Assembly: GCA_037127315.1 (NCBI GenBank)
Contig: JBBBDQ010001684.1
Span: 3,918,501 to 3,982,500 of the forward strand
Direction of reading: 5' to 3'
Source: Ascarosepion bandense
Lineage: Eukaryota; Mollusca; Cephalopoda; Sepiida; Sepiidae
Length of the DNA: 64,000 nucleotides
Of this stretch, positions 44,851 to 54,822 are shown piece by piece (position 1 is the stretch's first letter; each line of letters begins with the position of its first letter). The position numbers and the translations under genes are program-made. The notes below the pieces were generated by a model. The model made no database searches. It saw only the letters and a list, made by a program, of their open reading frames with translations, and had not been told where the DNA came from.

Positions 44851-45231
44851 CATTTGAAAAATATTTTGTAACATTATGTTTCCACCTGTATTTTTCTGAG
44901 AGAAATAAACTGATATTTTATATATTTAACATAAAAGTGCAATGTTTACCTTTCTAGTTATTGCATGTGCTAAAATTTTCAATATCATCAGAAGAGTCCA
45001 AATTTCTCATGTTTATGTACTGGTCTCTTCTGGTGATGAAGTAAAAATAAGATTTTATACAAATCTATAATTGTTCAATGGTGAAAATAACTAAATTTTT
45101 TTAGTTTTACATTCAGGTAGCATGGAACAAAGACAAGAAAATAAAGTCTAACAATGGTTTTGGTATTTTAGAAGTATCATGCAGTTAAGAAATTAAATGT
45201 TTGCATCCTTTTTTAGCTAATAATAAGTACA

Positions 45232-45278
45232 TCAGAGAGAGAGAAAGAGAGAGAGAGAGAGAAAGAGAGAGAAAGATG

Positions 45279-45336
<58 letters not shown>
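45232..45336. repeat. (GA)n followed by (GT)n microsatellite
   Basis: GA-rich run 45232-45277 then a pure GT run of about 26 units to 45336. Confidence 0.95.
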
Positions 45337-45341
<5 letters not shown>

Positions 45342-45409
45342 TAGCCATCACAAGTTGAATGTTTTGAAATTTCTCTTCTTAATATTTTTCCTCAGATTCT
45401 TTCACACTC

Positions 45410-45465
45410 AATAAACCCTTGGGACTTAGTGGCTTTATTATCTTGTTTGGGGTGAAAGGATTAAA
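45410..45465 (+). mobile_element. CR1-like LINE 3' tail remnant
   Basis: GACTTAGTGGCTTTATTATC then TTGTTTGGGGTGAAAGGATT and A-rich end, the same tail as at 47680-47732. Confidence 0.55.
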
Positions 45466-45469
45466 AAGA

Positions 45470-46619
45470 ATTAATTTAAATAAAAAAATATAACAAGATG
45501 AAAAATTACCCAACAAACTCTACAATAGGGATTTAAAAGAACAGAAAAAAAGAAGATAAACACTTTAATAAAGATGAAAAAAAAAATTAATGAACAGATT
45601 GTTGATATAAGTGTAATTTTGGGTGTCTGTTGCAAATGCCTGAATGAAGATTTTCAATAGAATATTAATCTTGGAGCCTTTTAGAACCGGAAATGTATTA
45701 ACATTCATCATCCTAATAACTATTTGCCAGATAATTGATGAAAAAAAATCACAATTCATGTTTAAACACGTTGATTCATGTGTTCAATTTGTTGAATGTT
45801 TTAGACAATAGGCAGAATTGATATAAAATCTAACTCCAATGAAAGCATTAAGTAATTACTTGCGCAATCATCAAGAGTGTATTATCATGCTGCAAAAGAA
45901 AAAAAAGGAATTCTGAATTGGTTAACTCATTTTATTGGAATATGCAAATCAAGTAATGTATTGAATGTGTCAGATTCAAGAACTGTTTAAAAGGAATTAG
46001 TTGAGAGTAGAAAAAAAGTATTCAATTGCAACTTCTGAAGACAGGATGGTGTACTTCCTGTGACTTTCTCTGTGGAATTTTCTGGAACTAGTTTCACTAA
46101 GAGTATCTCATTTGGGATAGTTTTATTAAGAGATCAAAAGAATTTAATCTTTTATACCAGAACACATTTTTTTTTCTGATCTTCACAAATTATATAGAAA
46201 AAAAACATTGTTGCAAAGATTAAGGTTTTTTCTATTTTTTTAAATTTACACAAGCAATATTGGGATTTTGTCCTCTATTATCTTTTCCAAATCCACAAGA
46301 TCTGTCAGATTATTCCCCACCTTATCTGTCAAGGGACTTTGCTTAATTCCACTAGGTGGCATGAATCACTTACTCTTTCTCTTTTTGCTCTGGGATGTAG
46401 TAACAACAGTACAGGATATGTCTCTGTTGGAGACACATTTCTTTCTTCAGATCGGCAGATAGGCCAAATGCTTGATTTCACCAAACCATATGGTTTACTC
46501 ACACACACATTCAGATACATATATACATGCTACTGCCAATCCAAGAAATGACTCCTTTTCCTTCTTTTGAGATATTTGTTCGCATGTAAATATGTTTTCT
46601 TTCTTTTGTTCTATCATTG

Positions 46620-46663
<44 letters not shown>

Positions 46664-47300
46664 GTCATCCATCTGTTGAATTAATTTCTTTTGAAAGACT
46701 TCACCCGCATTCTGCATCAAATGTTAACTGTATCCATTATAATCCTTAAAGCATTTCACTACAGATCTTAGAAATATACACCTTTCAGTTTATTTTTAAA
46801 ATAACATTTAAAATTCTTTAGTTTCAAAATGTTATGAAAAAAACAAAAAAGTTGCTTCATAATTTGCTAAACAGAGTAAACATCTGGACTTTGACTTGGA
46901 TTCAAGCCATTTTATTTTTTCTTTTAATTTATGTCTTTCATTCCCTTCTGTTTTCTCTTCATTAACTGTGAAGTCAACCAAGAGTTATCTTCCTTTCCAT
47001 GACATGATTTCCGTCATGGTTGTACACCTCATTAAGTCTAAAATACCTGATGCATGTTATTACATATACTCATCTTCCCAGCAAAAATTAACCAAAAAAA
47101 TTTATTTTATCACTTGTGGGGAACTTTTATTTACTTTGCTTTTATGTTCAAGAATATGTATATATAAAGTATTTGGAAAAAAATGCAACTGACCAAATGT
47201 ATTTGTATGGAACAAGTAATTTTATAAATGACTCTGTGTTATTCCAGTTATAAGAAAAGGGGAATTATGAATTTAGTGGAAAAGTGCATCTGACAAAAAA
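45470..47300. other. No recognisable gene; one (TA)n microsatellite
   Basis: AT-rich. (TA)n lies at 46622-46661. Overlapping open frames at 46268-46551 on both strands have balanced composition but no motif I recognise; they could be part of an unknown repeat or an exon, without support either way. Confidence 0.4.
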
Positions 47301-47309
47301 TATGCTTCT

Positions 47310-47732
47310 GACAAAAATAAACACTGGGAGGTGTTCAATCCTGGGGATGGCAACTGGGTCCCACCCATTCACAGTTAGGTTAGCCAAATGCAAACGACAA
47401 TTCTACTCCTGCCGCTTCTTCTCTCACACTTCCCACCTGTGGAACTCGCTCCCATATTCTTGCTTTCCTGACAGCTACAACCTCCAGGAATTTAAATGCA
47501 ATGTCAATACTCATCTATTAACCACTTGACTCTAGTTCTTTCCCCACCCCGTATATCCTTTCCTTTCTCTCCACCTTTGAAACTGTCATCATACCTCTAT
47601 TCTCATCTTTCTATTGCTCCTTTCTAACTGGTTTGTCTTCCTCTTCACTCTCTTCTAATTAATCTTTTTACATTTGTAGCCCCCTGCACATCAGTGGCAT
47701 TACTGCCTTGCTCGGGGTGATGCAATTAAAAA
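47310..47732 (+). pseudogene. CR1-like LINE, C-terminal end and 3' tail
   Basis: The plus-strand frame to 47529 ends with SHPFTVRLAKCKRQFYSCRF, SHTSHLWNSLPYSCFPDSYN and LQEFKCNVNTHLLTT stop. This is the end of a LINE RT protein and one of the best conserved copies here. The 3' untranslated region runs about 200 bp to the tail CAGTGGCATTACTGCCTTGC, TCGGGGTGATGC and an A-run at 47728. Confidence 0.8.
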
Positions 47733-47739
47733 AAAAATA

Positions 47740-48620
47740 CGGATTCCTGAAGCTGAACCATTTCATTACATTAGAAGGGTTTGTTGGTGGTTGCCACCAA
47801 GGCCAGTGCAACTGAAGGTTGTGGAAGCTTGGCAATTTTTGGCCCTGTTCTGAGTGTGCATATTTGGGCTTCCCACACTAAACTTAACCTTGTGTCACAT
47901 CCACAAATCAGAGGGGAGAAGAAGTAAATATCTATACATGAAGTATTATATGCACATGTTAGTATTTCTTCAAATGCTTTAATGGGAAATTATTTTAAGC
48001 TGAGTTTAATGGCTACAAATCATAGCAGTAGATTCTCTGATCAATTTTCAATACATAAGGACCAAACAGTTCAGTTTTGGGATGGAACTACCAGACCACC
48101 CACATGGATGGTTTGATTATAATTGTGAAGGTTTGTGTGGAATAATCTACACTTTTCGGAAAAACTGCTAACAGAGAAATGTTGCACTGTATGCCACAAA
48201 ATCTCCAAACAGCAGTCTTGAAATCAAAATTTACCTTCTGCTTGACTAGTTGCAGCTAAGCAAGACAGACCAGTCTACCCTGCTATTTAATTCATAGCTG
48301 TGAGGAGAAATGCTGTATTCATATTTTTACCAAGGTTATTTGTGCAAAAGTGAATATAATGATCTTGTTGGGAAAACTTGGCTTACTTGTTTCTTTTTCT
48401 AAGCTGCTAACAATTACTTTACATACAGATCCACCACAAAGTTTTATATATATATATATGAAGAGAGAGAGATAATTAAAAAATGATTTAAGAAATGTAT
48501 TAATTTGCTTATCTAAAATAGGATCTATTTTATTAAACATTTACATATTTATATTGCTTTTGAATTAAATATTATGAGCACATCTGGTCTTGTGCTTCTG
48601 ATCTAATCAAAAAGAAGAAT
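47740..48620. other. No gene; weak SINE1-like piece
   Basis: 48268-48345 resembles the middle of SINE1 on the minus strand (GACCAGTCTACCCTGC TATTTAA-type), too diverged for more. A (TA)n run near 48447-48459. Confidence 0.4.
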
Positions 48621-48624
48621 ATGC

Positions 48625-49215
48625 AATGTTATTGGTTCTGACCTGGCATTGCAGCTTCAGTCCCTTTCACACTGTTATAACATAGCTTCTTTATGCCTTT
48701 TTGCTAAATATTTTTATGGTAATTATTCGAATGAGCTTTCCTCTATGGTTCCTAGACTTTATGAATTTAAGTGCAGTAGTAGATTTGTGGCAAGGTCTCA
48801 TAATTTTATAGTTGAAATGGCTAGATGTAACCTCCCCTAAGAATATTTTTATGAAAATTGTTTCCTCTATGACACCTAGACTTTATGAATTTAAGTGCAG
48901 TTGCTACTAGATTGGCATCAAGGTCTCATCAATTTATAATAGAAATGTCTATATGTAACCATAAGTTCTATGCTAACAGTTTCTTTTCTCACACTTCTTG
49001 TTTGGAGAACTCACTTTCAGCTTCTTGCTTCTGAGTTAAGTTTGATCTTCACAAATTTAAATACAATTTCAGTTGCTATCTTTGGCTTCCTCATTCTTAT
49101 TCTATTATTGTCCTCTCTCTTTAATAATAGTTTTTCTCATATTTTCAGATACTCAGTAACTTCTTTTGTCATAGGGGCTTTATTACCTTGCTTAGGATGA
49201 AATGATTAAAAAAAG
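48625..49215 (+). pseudogene. CR1-like LINE 3' end with an internal duplication
   Basis: Plus strand: LQSLSHCYNIASLCLFAKYF, ELSSMVPRLYEFKCSSRFVA and RSHNFIVEMARCNLP (48649-48840). The MxPRLYEFKCS block then appears a second time at about 48865-48960 with further divergence, followed by FFSHTSCLEN-like sequence near 48975-49010 and the tail AGGGGCTTTATTACCTTGC at 49172. The repeated block is about 130 bp and makes this copy rearranged. Confidence 0.65.
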
Positions 49216-49219
49216 ATGA

Positions 49220-50070
49220 AATAAATCTTGGAAAGTATATTTTTTGACATGTGAATATCATTTGGGCAACATGGCTAATAGGCAAAAATTCACATTTACC
49301 ATAATTTGGAATTGGTATTAAAAGTAACAATCTCTTATATGAAAGTGACAGCTGAATAATTCTATCACAACTGCAAGGAACTGAAGATATGAGTCTACTA
49401 ACAGAGAGAATATCATAGAGCATTTTACAAATTAGCAAGTTTTAAGGGAAATAAGAACAACAGAGAAATGGATGCAAGTCGGTATTTTTGAAATATATAA
49501 CAAGGAAACAAATTTGGAGAATTCAAAAAACTCACAAGACATAGTGAAGGCAGGTAAGATAGAGATAAAAAGTGGGTAGACTATTTCATAAATGCTTTAT
49601 TATGTCAGTAACTTTCCAACGATGGCTCATATGGTATAGAGAAGTTTTACTTGTGTCATGTGCAGCTGGAATTTGAGTTGCCTTAAAAGTTAAAAACTGT
49701 TAAAATTCATAAATAAATCTAAAAAGGGTTGAAGGTGTCAATAAAAATAAATAAATAAAATGAATAATTTCATAATTTGAAAAAGTTTGAAACAGACAAA
49801 ATGTGGTTTTTAAAATTCAATAATACCCTTTAAATGAACAATGTAAAGCTTGATTTTTTTATTGTTTTTTTTTAAGATAATATTTTTAACCAATCAAATC
49901 TTTCGCATTAAATTATAATGACCAAAGTTTTGATTGGTTAAAAATATTATGATAGAAAGCAGGAAAAAAGAACATTATTATCAAAACTAATAATAAAATA
50001 ATGACAATCCTTCCCCTCAACTCAAAACAGCCTCAGATAAATGCAGATGAAATGACTACACTTCCTTTTC
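49220..50070. other. No gene; small inverted repeat
   Basis: At 49878-49952 a 22-bp word (ATAATATTTTTAACCAATCA and neighbours) recurs inverted about 30 bp later, forming a possible hairpin or a tiny MITE. Confidence 0.5.
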
Positions 50071-50074
50071 TATA

Positions 50075-50320
50075 TTCTGTGCCTCTTTAGGATGTAGGTG
50101 ATCATGGCTTTCTACAATTTCCTCTCCTTTATAGCCCTTAGGGATTTTTTTCTTTTTGCTATCTCACCTAATCCCTGTTCTGCTAACCATTTTATACAAG
50201 TTTGTTAGACAAGCAATGTACTGCTTGTCCATCTTGCTTTCAATATGTCATGTGAGTTTTAAATATTCTAGCCATTCTTTCTCAGTATGTGTCCTAGAAA
50301 TATGATTATCTCTTTACAGT
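50075..50320 (-). pseudogene. RTE-type LINE 3' fragment
   Basis: Minus-strand complement of the RTE end (the GATGTAGGTGATCATGGC word near 50092 is the complement of the AIIAYVL block) and the RKEGLENL region near 50270; heavily mutated. 50335-50930 is unrecognised apart from a microsatellite near 50676-50710. Confidence 0.6.
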
Positions 50321-50676
50321 GTCATGCTTAGCAACGTTGCGGCCACTTTACCCACAGAATGTAACTTACGCTCCCCACCAAACATGCTGAACCTACAATA
50401 AATGATACTTTAAACAAAATAACATTTTCACAGAATGCAGATATTCTGTTATCACGAAAAAAGCAAAAGAAATTTCAGAATTGGCATTTTGAAGCTATAC
50501 ATTACAAATGTTTTAACAACTTTTAGCTACTTTTCGGTGATTTTCTAAAAATTTTCATGTTCTTGTATGTATGATATCTATAACCTATTTCTCTCTCAAG
50601 TTAATTTTTTTTTAATTACAAAAGATTTGCGGCCTCTTCAGCCACCCCTGAAGGCTTCTGTCAAACATTAAATATG

Positions 50677-50708
<32 letters not shown>

Positions 50709-50934
50709 AAGAGTGAGACAGGTTGATAGATGTCTATTTCAAATACAAGTATGATTATAATTTCCATTTTCCAGTTAATTCTAATAATTATTTTGTTAAT
50801 GTTTTTCATTACAATAGATCTGCAGAGCCAAGGAGCCTTAGGGAACTTGCGCCCCCCCATGCAATTGTGGGATCTGAGGGGGCTCTAAGCACAGCCCCAT
50901 CTCTTTACAATTTTAAATATAATTGATCTTTTTC

Positions 50935-51500
50935 ATTAGTTTTCTTTAAAACTTTGTTGTTGCTCATATCTTCAGCACATAGCATTCTCAGCATCCTTCT
51001 GTAGAACAATATTTCTTAAGTCTCTTCATCATTCAATACCATAAAAAAGACTGATACCACACAACCTTTCAGTTATCTTTTCTTTGTTTCTAATGAAATT
51101 TTTCTGTTTCTTAATATTTTTCTTAGCTTTTAAAAAGCATCTTTCTCTACCCCAATGCAGTTTCAAATTTTGGTGTTGCAGTTTCTATCCAGTGTTAAAA
51201 TATCTTTCTAGATATTTAAATTTTTGCACTTGTTTGATTTTGGTATCTCTAGTTTGTAATCCACATGTTGAACTGTTCCTTTTGCTAATAACCATACATT
51301 TTATCTTTTTACAATTGATGTTTAGTTCTTTCTTCACACTCTCCTTTACTACCTTCTGTAGGAGTTACTGTGTCTGATATCAAGGCTATATCCTCTGCAT
51401 ATCTTATATTATTAAGATTGTGGCTGCCAATAATAAATTCTGGTAGTAATTCTCTCAGAATCGCTTCACTGTATATGTTGAAGTCTAGTGAGAAGAAAAT
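50935..51500 (-). pseudogene. RTE-type LINE fragment, RT palm to C-terminal
   Basis: Minus-strand frame 51608-51309 includes SEAILRELLPEFIIGSHNLN and NIRYAEDIALISDT, where the catalytic block reads YAED. Further blocks lie at 51240-51180 (KFKYL region) and near 51000 (MWFYRRML region). A different, more diverged RTE subfamily member from the 36-kb copy. Confidence 0.7.
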
Positions 51501-51984
51501 TTTAATAACTCTCAAAAAATATAGAGTACAACAGAAAACAACCTCATCACAAATGTTGCTGCTAAAGAAAAAAACATGAAAACAAAAGATGAGCTGAAGA
51601 GCTACCACATGTTCTTTGAAGATTGCCGCTTATAACAATTGAAACAGAATCATGGCAAATGGGCAAGTTTCAACCAATTTGCCACTGACAATCTTTCATG
51701 TCACTAATAATGATCTCAGTCAACTGAACTGACACACACAGCAACTCTAGGTTTCACTAGCTCTGCCCTTCCTCCAGTTTAGTTTCCCTGACCACAAAGA
51801 GACATTCTGCTCATATCCGCTCCATCAGCAATACAAAGAATTTCATATTAACGATTCTTTTTTCTTTACCTTTTGCCTCACTGGTGGTACTTGTATTGTT
51901 TGTTCTCTTGTGCTACCATATGTGTGTTTATAACAGACAGCAGAATGGAGAGAAAGAAAGATGGTAAAAAGTCAAAAGTATCTT

Positions 51985-52062
51985 AGAGGTATAGGGATCA
52001 AGAAATTACAGTGAGCCATGATTGCTCACATCATGAACGGGCACAGCATATAAAAGAAACTT
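51985..52062 (+). pseudogene. RTE-type LINE 3' end fragment
   Basis: AGGGATCAAGAAATTACAG then AGCCATGATTGCTCACATC, the equivalent of the REMWRAMIAYVLK coding end, followed by the terminal GGCACAGCATATAAAAG-like word. Confidence 0.55.
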
Positions 52063-52064
52063 TA

Positions 52065-52675
52065 AAAACTTTAATAAAAGATTATGGAATTATAATAAAG
52101 AAAATTAATTATTTTGTCACTCTCATGATGCAATTCATAACTCTTTTGATCTGGGATTCAAAGATATGTTGTACTGCTATGTGTAACTAAAAGTATTGGT
52201 TTTAAAAGAAATATGAAAGCTAATTTACAATGTATGAGTTACATATTTCCCTGTGATACCAAGTGTTGATTTTCAGTTCTAAGTAGAAACCAACATTTTG
52301 GATGCTCATTTTCTTTTGCAAAAAGAAATTTCTTCCTTTGCCCTTGTGTCAGACTTGACTAAATTAGTGCATTTGAAAACATTTAGTACATAAAACGTTT
52401 TGTGCATCTTTGAAGTTCAAGATGAACAGATGTTGCGGTAATGTGAAATATAATCCTTAGTGGATTAGTTTACCTGTTAAGATGGGATGACATTTTGAGA
52501 ATAAAACAAAAAGGTTGTAGCTACACAACATTGATTATTCTTTAGTGCAAAGTGAGGTATTTTTAAAATCAAATTATCAATTAAATATTAAAACTAAAAA
52601 TACCCCCTACCAAATCTTCTACAAACCTTTCTTTTCCGTTTTCTAAAAACAAATAAATCATTATAGTTTTCAATA
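52065..52675. other. No recognisable feature
   Basis: AT-rich, no motif on either strand. Confidence 0.5.
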
Positions 52676-52735
<60 letters not shown>

Positions 52736-53115
52736 CTAGCAGTATAGTTTGGCGTTGCTTGGGTGTAATGATATCTTTAAAACTAATCCATGATCCTGGG
52801 GCTCAGACTCTGGACATTGGCATGAAAGACTAAAAAGCAATAGTTGTTTCCAGTCAAAGCGGAACCGTAAATTGAAAAAAAAATGAACGGATGTAAGTCA
52901 AATTTTGATTTTCGGTACTGATGTCAAATAAGTTTTCCATCACAAATTGAATTTTGAAGGCTAAATAAGTCCTCTGAGTAAATGGTATCATGGCTGAGAC
53001 TAAGAACCACAATTATACCTACTTAGAGCAAAATCTGAATCAAAAACCAAAATAAAAGGGATGAAAACCTGATTTTGATCAGACCTGATAGAATATCGGG
53101 GTATCGATTTCCAAT
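52676..53115 (+). repeat. Microsatellite-led interspersed repeat, left of the RTE insertion
   Basis: (TC)n and (TA)n at 52676-52730, then CTAGCAGTATAGTTTGGCGT and a body whose last part (ACTTAGAGCAAAATCTGAAT, TTTTGATCAGACCTGATAGA, GTATCGATTTCC) recurs at about 54430-54525. The RTE copy at 53115-54235 lies between the two, either inserted in or beside tandem copies of this repeat. Confidence 0.6.
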
Positions 53116-54235
53116 AAGGATGTGTACCTGTGCTTTATTGATTATGCAAAGACGTTTGACAAAATATGCCACAAGGAATTGATGGAGATGCTTGGCAGCC
53201 TGGACATATTTGGGAAAGACTTGAGAGTAATAAAGAATCTTTACTGGCAGCAAACCACCTGCATATGGACAGGTAATGAATTGAGTAGATATACAAAAAT
53301 AGAAAGGGGCGTAAGACAAGGCTTTGTCTTTTCACCGGATCTGTTCAACTTGTACAGCGAGAATATTTTGAGGACCCTAGAAGTTATGCCTGGATTCATA
53401 ATCAGAGGCCACAATTTAACCAACCTAAGATATGCAGATGATACAGTGCTGATAGCAGATACAGAAAGGAAACTACAAGACCTCCTACAGAAGGTAGCTG
53501 AAGAAAGTAACAAGATAGGACTAGAAATAAACTGTAAGAAAACCGAATGCATAGTCATCAGTAAAAAGAGCAGCCCAATATGCCAAATAAAGATTGGGGA
53601 TACTAGAATCAAGCAGATACAAAATTTAAATACCTGAGAAGTGTTATAACAGAAGACAGAAAGTGTGACACAGAGATCCGAAGGCGAATTGGCATGGCAA
53701 ATGAAGCATTCCAGAAGTTGAGTAAGATATTAAGGAACAGGACAATTTTGCTAGAAACAAAGAAGAGAGTACTGGATTGCTACATGCTGTCTGTCCTTCA
53801 ATATGGCAGTGAATGCTGGACAATATCATCAAAGATGAAGGAAAAAATTGAAGCAACTGAAATGTGGTTCTACAGAAGGATGTTGCAAATATCATGGATT
53901 GAGCATGTGAGCAATGATGAGGTTTTGGAAATGATGCAAACAAAAAGGAAATTAATACTGAGCATCAGGAAGAGACAGCTGAAGTTCCTGGGACATGCAA
54001 TGAGGAAAGAGGGCTTGGAGAACTTGATACTAACAGGCCAGATAGAGGGAAAAAGAGACAGGGGAAAGCAACGGATCACATATTTGAAGGACCTAATCAG
54101 GTGGATGATGGAATGAGGATTGCATGGTGTAACAGGAGAAGGCATGCTCAGAGCCACCAGGGATAGGTAAATGTGGAAAGCCATGATCGCCTACATCCTG
54201 AAGGGACAGGGCACACAGAAGAAGAAAAAGGATAA
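53115..54235 (+). pseudogene. RTE-type LINE, 5'-truncated, RT core and C-terminal
   Basis: Starts in the RT core (CFIDYAKTFDKICHKELMEM near 53130). Continues with GVRQGFVFSPDLFNLYSEN near 53310 (usual GC changed to GF), RYADDTVLIAD near 53430 (YADD intact) and NCKKTECIVISKKSSP near 53530. One frameshift near 53625 (a missing A before KYL) separates it from the C-terminal frame 53694-54116, with KKRVLDCYMLSVLQYGSECW, MWFYRRMLQISWIEHVSN and KRQLKFLGHAMRKEGLENL. That frame ends at a TGA (54114) where relatives have an arginine codon. The terminal coding part and GAAGAAG tail follow to 54235. With only two main lesions this is among the youngest RTE copies. Confidence 0.9.
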
Positions 54236-54239
54236 ACTA

Positions 54240-54680
54240 ACCTAAGTAAGTCCATGAAAACTTATCCTATCCATCAGGAGTAAATTGGAGAAAATGAGCC
54301 ATATTGATGGCTGAATATCGGTTTTGGATCAGATTCAATAGAAGATCGGGGATATCGATTTCTGATATCCGGGAAAATGAGTTGTCTGAGAAGATCTACT
54401 AATGCTTAAGACTAAAAATTATAATTTTACTAAGTTAGAGCAAATTCTGCAGCAAGAACCACTATAAAATGGCTGAAATCCTGATCTTGATCAGACCTGA
54501 TCGGATATTGAGGTATCGATTTCTGATGTTGGGGGGGGGGGGGGATTGGAAAAAATAAGTAGCCTCTGACATGATCGGAAGCCTAAAGAATACTTGTGTA
54601 AAGTTTGGTGAGAATCAGATAAAAATTGTGGATTTGTATACGGACATACAGACAGACAGACAGACACACACACAAACATC
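54240..54680 (+). repeat. Interspersed repeat right of the RTE insertion
   Basis: Contains two partial copies of the GATCAGA...GATCGG...ATCGATTTCTGAT motif (near 54320-54365 and 54495-54525), a G run at 54530-54543 and a CAGA/CACA tail near 54645-54675. Direct-repeat partner of 53030-53115. Confidence 0.6.
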
Positions 54681-54822
54681 TTGCCTTTAAACTAAAAATT
54701 TTATCCAGATATAGTCTCAAACAAAAATGACAATAGTGAAAAATGGATAGAGAAAAACTCTCTAAAGATAAGCTTACCTAATCCTTAAAGTAAGTCTAGA
54801 CTGAAGCCTAAACTGTCTAGAC

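Noticed and set aside
46268..46551. Overlapping open frames on both strands with balanced composition
   Set aside because: No recognisable domain, no splice or promoter signs; open on three frames at once, which suggests chance.
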